In this document: positions 60,424-64,000 of the stretch, piece by piece
Layout of the letters: each line of letters opens with the position of its first letter
How positions within the stretch are numbered: the stretch's first letter is position 1
Origin: Locusta migratoria
Taxonomy: Eukaryota > Arthropoda > Insecta > Orthoptera > Acrididae
Assembly (NCBI GenBank): GCA_026315105.1
Contig: JAOYRU010002393.1
Location: forward strand, 18,501 to 82,500
DNA length: 64,000 nucleotides
Reading direction: 5' to 3'
Program-made: the position numbers and the translations under genes
Notes under the pieces: model-generated
Told to the model about the DNA's origin: nothing
Databases searched by the model: none
The model's input: the letters and a program-made list of their open reading frames with translations, nothing else

Positions 60424-61764
60424 ATGTCCTTCGATATGTCGACAGTCCCTCGAGTGAACAGCATCCAATGCATGTTCGACAGAACAGCGTCACGGCCTAC
60501 CGCGTTCGACATTCATGATTGGTTATTTGGAGACTTGCAAATACCGTTTGCAGTTGTTGACACTTTCCAGCTGGATTTTGTGTTGTATTGTTTATTTGTG
60601 AAATTTGTCAATTCAGAGTCCTTCGAGAAATACGTCCAAGAAAAAGCCGGTGAACATGACTTTCGGCATTTTGACGGTACGGTTAGCAAAGTGACGGTGT
60701 TGCCTTCTGGTGTGCGCAATGTGCGCGTTTTCAACGTACCTCCGGAATGTCCCAACGAGGTAATAGGCCGTGCTTTGTCTGCTTACGGACAAGTGCTTTC
60801 GATCGTCAATGAAAAGTGGTCGACCGCGTACCGCTATCCAGTGAATAGCGGCGTTCGTAGTGTCAAAATGGACGTTCGTAAGCCTATTCCGTCCTATATG
60901 AACATTGCAGGCGTGAGAGCGCAGGTCAGCTACATTGGTCAGCTGCCCACCTGTTCTGTATGCCAGTCGCCGGACCATCTGCGGATGGAATGCCCTCGTA
61001 GGCGACCCCTGCAACTGCCGCGTGCCACCACTGTTGCCGACACCGCGCAATTTCCACTGCTTAGTGCCGTTGTAGCGGGATCTGCCCCCCGCCCGGTGCC
61101 GCTGGTGGACGCCGTGACACGGGACTCAAACCCTCCGGCCGACAACCCCTCTCCTGTCACTGTACAAGATGTGGGAGTGGAACTTCCATCCCAGATACCG
61201 GTTGCCGTGACTGACGTACCCCAATCGCCTGTCCCTTCTCTTGCAACAACGCCTGCCATCCCAGCAACTACTCCGGAGCAGGTGGAGGCGGCTACGGACG
61301 TCGGTTTTGCAAAACCGGTCGTTCCAGCCGACGAAGCGCCCGTAGCACAGGAGGCCAACATCGACGCCCCCAAAAAGCGTCGTCGGCGACGCAGGAAAAA
61401 GCCTACCGAGGAGGAGGCCATGTCGGATGACGCGTCCCTCACTCATAGTGAGAGCGCCAGTGACACTGAGTCGCAGCATTCTGCATCTGCAGGCTCGTAC
61501 TCGGCTGCTCAAAGCGATCCTGTTCGACAGCAGGCTCGTAATCTCGAGGCGCTCCTTAGCTCCGTTAGGGAGCGGGGAGTTGTGCGGATAAAGAGGAAAA
61601 GCGACCAGGCCGCCGAACGGGTCTCCCAGCGCACTCGTACGCACCCTCTGCCTCCGGCGGACACTGTGGGGGCGCGTGGGGAAGGCACGCAGTCTCAGGC
61701 ACCTCCGGACCTCACCAAAACACCCATGGACTGGTCCGCACAGGTGGAAGATGATTTTTATTAA
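60424..61764 (+). CDS. element 2 ORF1, gag-like RNA-binding protein
   Basis: 446 residues from the ATG at 60424; a second ATG at 60436 aligns better with the start of element 1 ORF1 and may be the true start. The region VRNVRVFNVPPECPNEVIG is almost the same as in element 1 and marks the RRM-like domain. The CCHC knuckle is C177, C180, H185, C190 (CSVCQSPDHLRMEC), followed by RRRPLQLPRA. Then come a Pro/Val/Ala-rich linker, a strong basic block KKRRRRRRKKP, and the conserved tail with LEALLSSVRERG and MDWSAQVEDDFY. The frame is open upstream through the U1 fragment without an AUG. Expected role is packaging of element RNA. Confidence 0.88.
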   Translation: MSFDMSTVPRVNSIQCMFDRTASRPTAFDIHDWLFGDLQIPFAVVDTFQLDFVLYCLFVKFVNSESFEKYVQEKAGEHDFRHFDGTVSKVTVLPSGVRNVRVFNVPPECPNEVIGRALSAYGQVLSIVNEKWSTAYRYPVNSGVRSVKMDVRKPIPSYMNIAGVRAQVSYIGQLPTCSVCQSPDHLRMECPRRRPLQLPRATTVADTAQFPLLSAVVAGSAPRPVPLVDAVTRDSNPPADNPSPVTVQDVGVELPSQIPVAVTDVPQSPVPSLATTPAIPATTPEQVEAATDVGFAKPVVPADEAPVAQEANIDAPKKRRRRRRKKPTEEEAMSDDASLTHSESASDTESQHSASAGSYSAAQSDPVRQQARNLEALLSSVRERGVVRIKRKSDQAAERVSQRTRTHPLPPADTVGARGEGTQSQAPPDLTKTPMDWSAQVEDDFY

Positions 61765-61776
61765 CAATAGTGGCTT

Positions 61777-64000
61777 ATGGCGTCGAGCACGCATCAACTT
61801 AACATCTTTACTGTGAACGCGAATAGGATGCACTACGTTCACAAAGCGGTGGCATTGAATGATTTCCTGAGGCAGAATAATTGTGATGTGGCTTTTATTC
61901 AAGAGATCACTCGTGAAGCTCTTCAGTGTATTACGGATTTTACTATCGTTTCTAATGTGGACCCTACCATGGAGACAGGCACAGCTATTTTCACCCGTCC
62001 AGGCATTGATGTTAGCAGTATCGAAACCTTACCCAATGGTCGCGCCATTAAATGTGTTATCCATGGGATCACGTTTGTCAACGTGTACGGCCCGTCCGGT
62101 GATATTCCTGCGCAACGTCTCTTTTATCGGCAGGACCTCTGTACACTTCTGGCGCACACAACTGGTAATATCATCATGGGTGGTGACTTCAACGTTGTGC
62201 TCTGCGATGTTGATCAGCTTCCGCGACCCTATAAGAGTCCGGAACTGGGAACGTTAGTTGACGCTCTCCGCGTCATTGACACCTGGCGAGTCTTACATGC
62301 TAATGATACGGATTATACTTATTTTCATGCTACTGGATGTGGTCGGCTGGATCGTATTTATGTGTCAACAACCCTGAAAGACCAGATACGGAGTACCAGT
62401 GTCTTGCCGGTCATTTTCTCCGATCACTGTAGCTATATGTGCCGTATCAATCTGCCTTCTGTGCAGCCTCCTCGCCGTCGGTCCCTTTGGAAACTTAACT
62501 GCAGTCTCTTATCTGACGACAATCTTGCGGAAGGCTTCTACGATCTTTGGAATATCTTGCTTTTGAAACGACCCAATGCGACCTCCACTATGGAATGGTG
62601 GATCACAGTTGCCAAGCCCGCGATCCGGCATTACTTGATGTCATACAGTCGTGAGAAAGCGTATCTGCAAAAGGCTACAGCTGCTTTCCATGATCAATGT
62701 TTGAAAGACCTAATCCACCTTGTGACGCTGGATCCTCAGCGGCTTCCGCTGCTGAAACGGTTCAAGGCGAAATTGCTCCAGGACTTACGCTCTCGCAGTC
62801 AAGGTCTCGTAACGCGTAGCCAACCTCTTGGTGTCGTTGCGGATGAGCCGGCCTCGGTTTATCATCTATTCCGGGAACGCCGCCGTCGTGAGCAATTATA
62901 CATTGCGGACTGGATACAGACGGACGGCAGTCGAACCAATGACCCTCAAGTCTTCCGGCGTGAGATCCAGGACTATTTCCTGACTTTGTTCCGAGATCCG
63001 ATCACTGACACGGCCATGATCGATGCTTTCTTAGACAATGTTCCATCTGCTATAACGGACGATCATCGCCGGAGTCTTAATGCAGATTTCTCGCGTGATG
63101 ACGTTAAAGACGCTATGCACCGTAGTCCTCGGGGTAAATCACCTGGCCTTGACGGAATCCCCGTTGAGTTCTACATCCGGTTTTCAGACGTTCTTAGTGA
63201 CGTTTTAGTTGACGTCGCGAACGATCTCCGGCGTGGAGCGGCAGTTCCGCCGGCGTTTACTGAGGGATGCATTACCCTCATTCCAAAAACGAGGGGAACA
63301 CCCAGTATTGCTACCCTCCGTCCTATTACGTTACTGAACGTCGATTATAAAATTGTCGCAAGGTGCATTGCTTTTCGCATGAAACAAGTTTTGCCATCCG
63401 TCATCAGCCACCATCAATCGTGCGCAGTGCGTGACAGGAATATATTTGACGCTGTTCTCACTTATAGAGATCTCATCGGCTTCATTAGAGCGAGCAGGAA
63501 CCGCAGTGCAGCGATCCTACTGATTGACTTTCAAAATGCGTTCGATCGGATTAGTCACACATATCTTCGACGGGTCATGTCTCGTATGGGGTTCGGTTCA
63601 ATGTTCACCAGCCTTGTCCATCGATTGCTTGGAACTGCCACGTCCCGTGTCAATGTCAATGGCTGTCTTAGCGCGCCGATCCCGATCAGCCGGTCAGTTA
63701 GGCAGGGGTGCCCGCTTTCCATGGCGCTCTTTGCTATTGCTCTTGACCCGCTACTCAGGAACATCTCGAGAGAATGCAGCGGGGTTCGTGTCGAGACTGA
63801 TCGTGTGGTCTGTGCTGCCTTTGCAGATGACCTAGGCGTTTTTATTGAACGGCCGGAAGACATTGACCAACTCCGTGTCGTTCTCCATCGTTACGAAACT
63901 GTAACGGGAGCTCTTGTCAATCCTAGGAAGACGGTTCTTTTACCACTGACACGTTGGACGTGGAACGAGCACCGCGACTGGTACCGGACTGTAACCGAAC
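61777..64000 (+). CDS. element 2 ORF2, APE endonuclease/reverse transcriptase (partial)
   Basis: The ATG at 61777 lies 12 nt after the ORF1 stop, as in element 1, and the frame is open for 741 codons to the window end. The endonuclease motifs are FIQEIT (E43), NVYGPSGD, GGDFN (D137) and FSDHC (H217), at the same residue numbers as element 1. RT motifs are GKSPGLDGIPVEFY, LLIDFQNAFDR, RQGCPLSMALF and FADD (682-685) instead of YADD; both forms occur in active non-LTR elements. The thumb and C-terminal CCHC are outside the window. It should be functional as far as visible. Confidence 0.93.
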   Translation, partial: MASSTHQLNIFTVNANRMHYVHKAVALNDFLRQNNCDVAFIQEITREALQCITDFTIVSNVDPTMETGTAIFTRPGIDVSSIETLPNGRAIKCVIHGITFVNVYGPSGDIPAQRLFYRQDLCTLLAHTTGNIIMGGDFNVVLCDVDQLPRPYKSPELGTLVDALRVIDTWRVLHANDTDYTYFHATGCGRLDRIYVSTTLKDQIRSTSVLPVIFSDHCSYMCRINLPSVQPPRRRSLWKLNCSLLSDDNLAEGFYDLWNILLLKRPNATSTMEWWITVAKPAIRHYLMSYSREKAYLQKATAAFHDQCLKDLIHLVTLDPQRLPLLKRFKAKLLQDLRSRSQGLVTRSQPLGVVADEPASVYHLFRERRRREQLYIADWIQTDGSRTNDPQVFRREIQDYFLTLFRDPITDTAMIDAFLDNVPSAITDDHRRSLNADFSRDDVKDAMHRSPRGKSPGLDGIPVEFYIRFSDVLSDVLVDVANDLRRGAAVPPAFTEGCITLIPKTRGTPSIATLRPITLLNVDYKIVARCIAFRMKQVLPSVISHHQSCAVRDRNIFDAVLTYRDLIGFIRASRNRSAAILLIDFQNAFDRISHTYLRRVMSRMGFGSMFTSLVHRLLGTATSRVNVNGCLSAPIPISRSVRQGCPLSMALFAIALDPLLRNISRECSGVRVETDRVVCAAFADDLGVFIERPEDIDQLRVVLHRYETVTGALVNPRKTVLLPLTRWTWNEHRDWYRTVTE

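Larger units (their letters stand above)
60305..64000 (+). mobile_element. U1-gene-targeted non-LTR retrotransposon, element 2 (3' end outside window)
   Basis: Same insertion base, same orientation, same first 24 nt and same ORF order as element 1, but a clearly different lineage. By hand count about 58 of the first 100 ORF2 residues match. The 5' UTR after nt 24 differs and includes a GTT/GTC-rich run (about 60360-60390). No stop or frameshift is seen in either ORF up to the window end, so this too looks young. Its 3' UTR, tail and right junction are not visible. Confidence 0.93.

Noticed and set aside
61126..61902. 258-codon minus-strand frame across the end of element 2 ORF1 and start of ORF2
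   Set aside because: It is antisense to two well-supported ORFs and has no recognisable motif; it is a shadow of the GC-rich coding strand.

Overview
This is a eukaryotic, almost certainly arthropod, multigene-family array. Sequence shows 26 head-to-tail units of about 2.14 kb. Each carries one U1 snRNA gene on the + strand and one 5S rRNA gene on the - strand, so the two genes point at each other. I take unit starts at the conserved motif GTAAACCCACGAGG: 1, 2142, 4289, 6432, 8574, 10717, 12859, 15003, 22616, 24758, 26899, 29039, 31181, 33330, 35474, 37618, 39764, 41908, 44050, 46197, 48339, 50484, 52627, 54767, 56891 and 59015. Linked 5S/U1 repeats have been reported in isopod crustaceans (Asellus, Proasellus) and in razor clams. 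The 5S termini here (GCCAACGG...GTTGGC) look arthropod-like rather than molluscan, so an isopod or related crustacean is my best inference; no species is proven.

Layout. Units 1-7 (1-15002) are near-identical canonical units. Unit 8 (15003-22615) has its U1 gene split after nucleotide 26 by a full-length 5.5-kb non-LTR retrotransposon with two intact ORFs and a poly(A) tail (16296-21793). Units 9-23 (22616-54766) are canonical again, with a few informative variants. Units 24-25 (54767-59014) are a shorter, diverged unit type whose 5S-centred segment is nevertheless identical to the canonical type. Unit 26 starts at 59015, and its U1 gene is split at exactly the same nucleotide by a second, clearly diverged element of the same kind, which runs off the window end with ORF2 still open.

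The most interesting system is a pair of U1-snRNA-gene-targeted non-LTR retrotransposon lineages. ORF1 has a CCHC zinc knuckle. ORF2 has an APE-type endonuclease, a reverse transcriptase and a C-terminal CCHC, most like the Tx1/L1 group that contains other RNA-gene-specific elements. The two elements are only about 58% identical over the first 100 ORF2 residues, yet share an identical 24-nt 5' terminus. That terminus can pair with the 26 nt of U1 left upstream to form a hairpin spanning the junction. Both lie in sense with U1, 26 nt downstream of its start, with the U1 promoter intact. I infer that the U1 promoter transcribes them.

The rest of each unit is non-coding spacer: a variable poly-T tract, a tRNA-like A/B-box remnant, a TATA-containing U1 promoter, a U1 3' box and a 5S terminator. 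The short reading frames in the spacer are not conserved in the diverged units and I do not regard them as genes.
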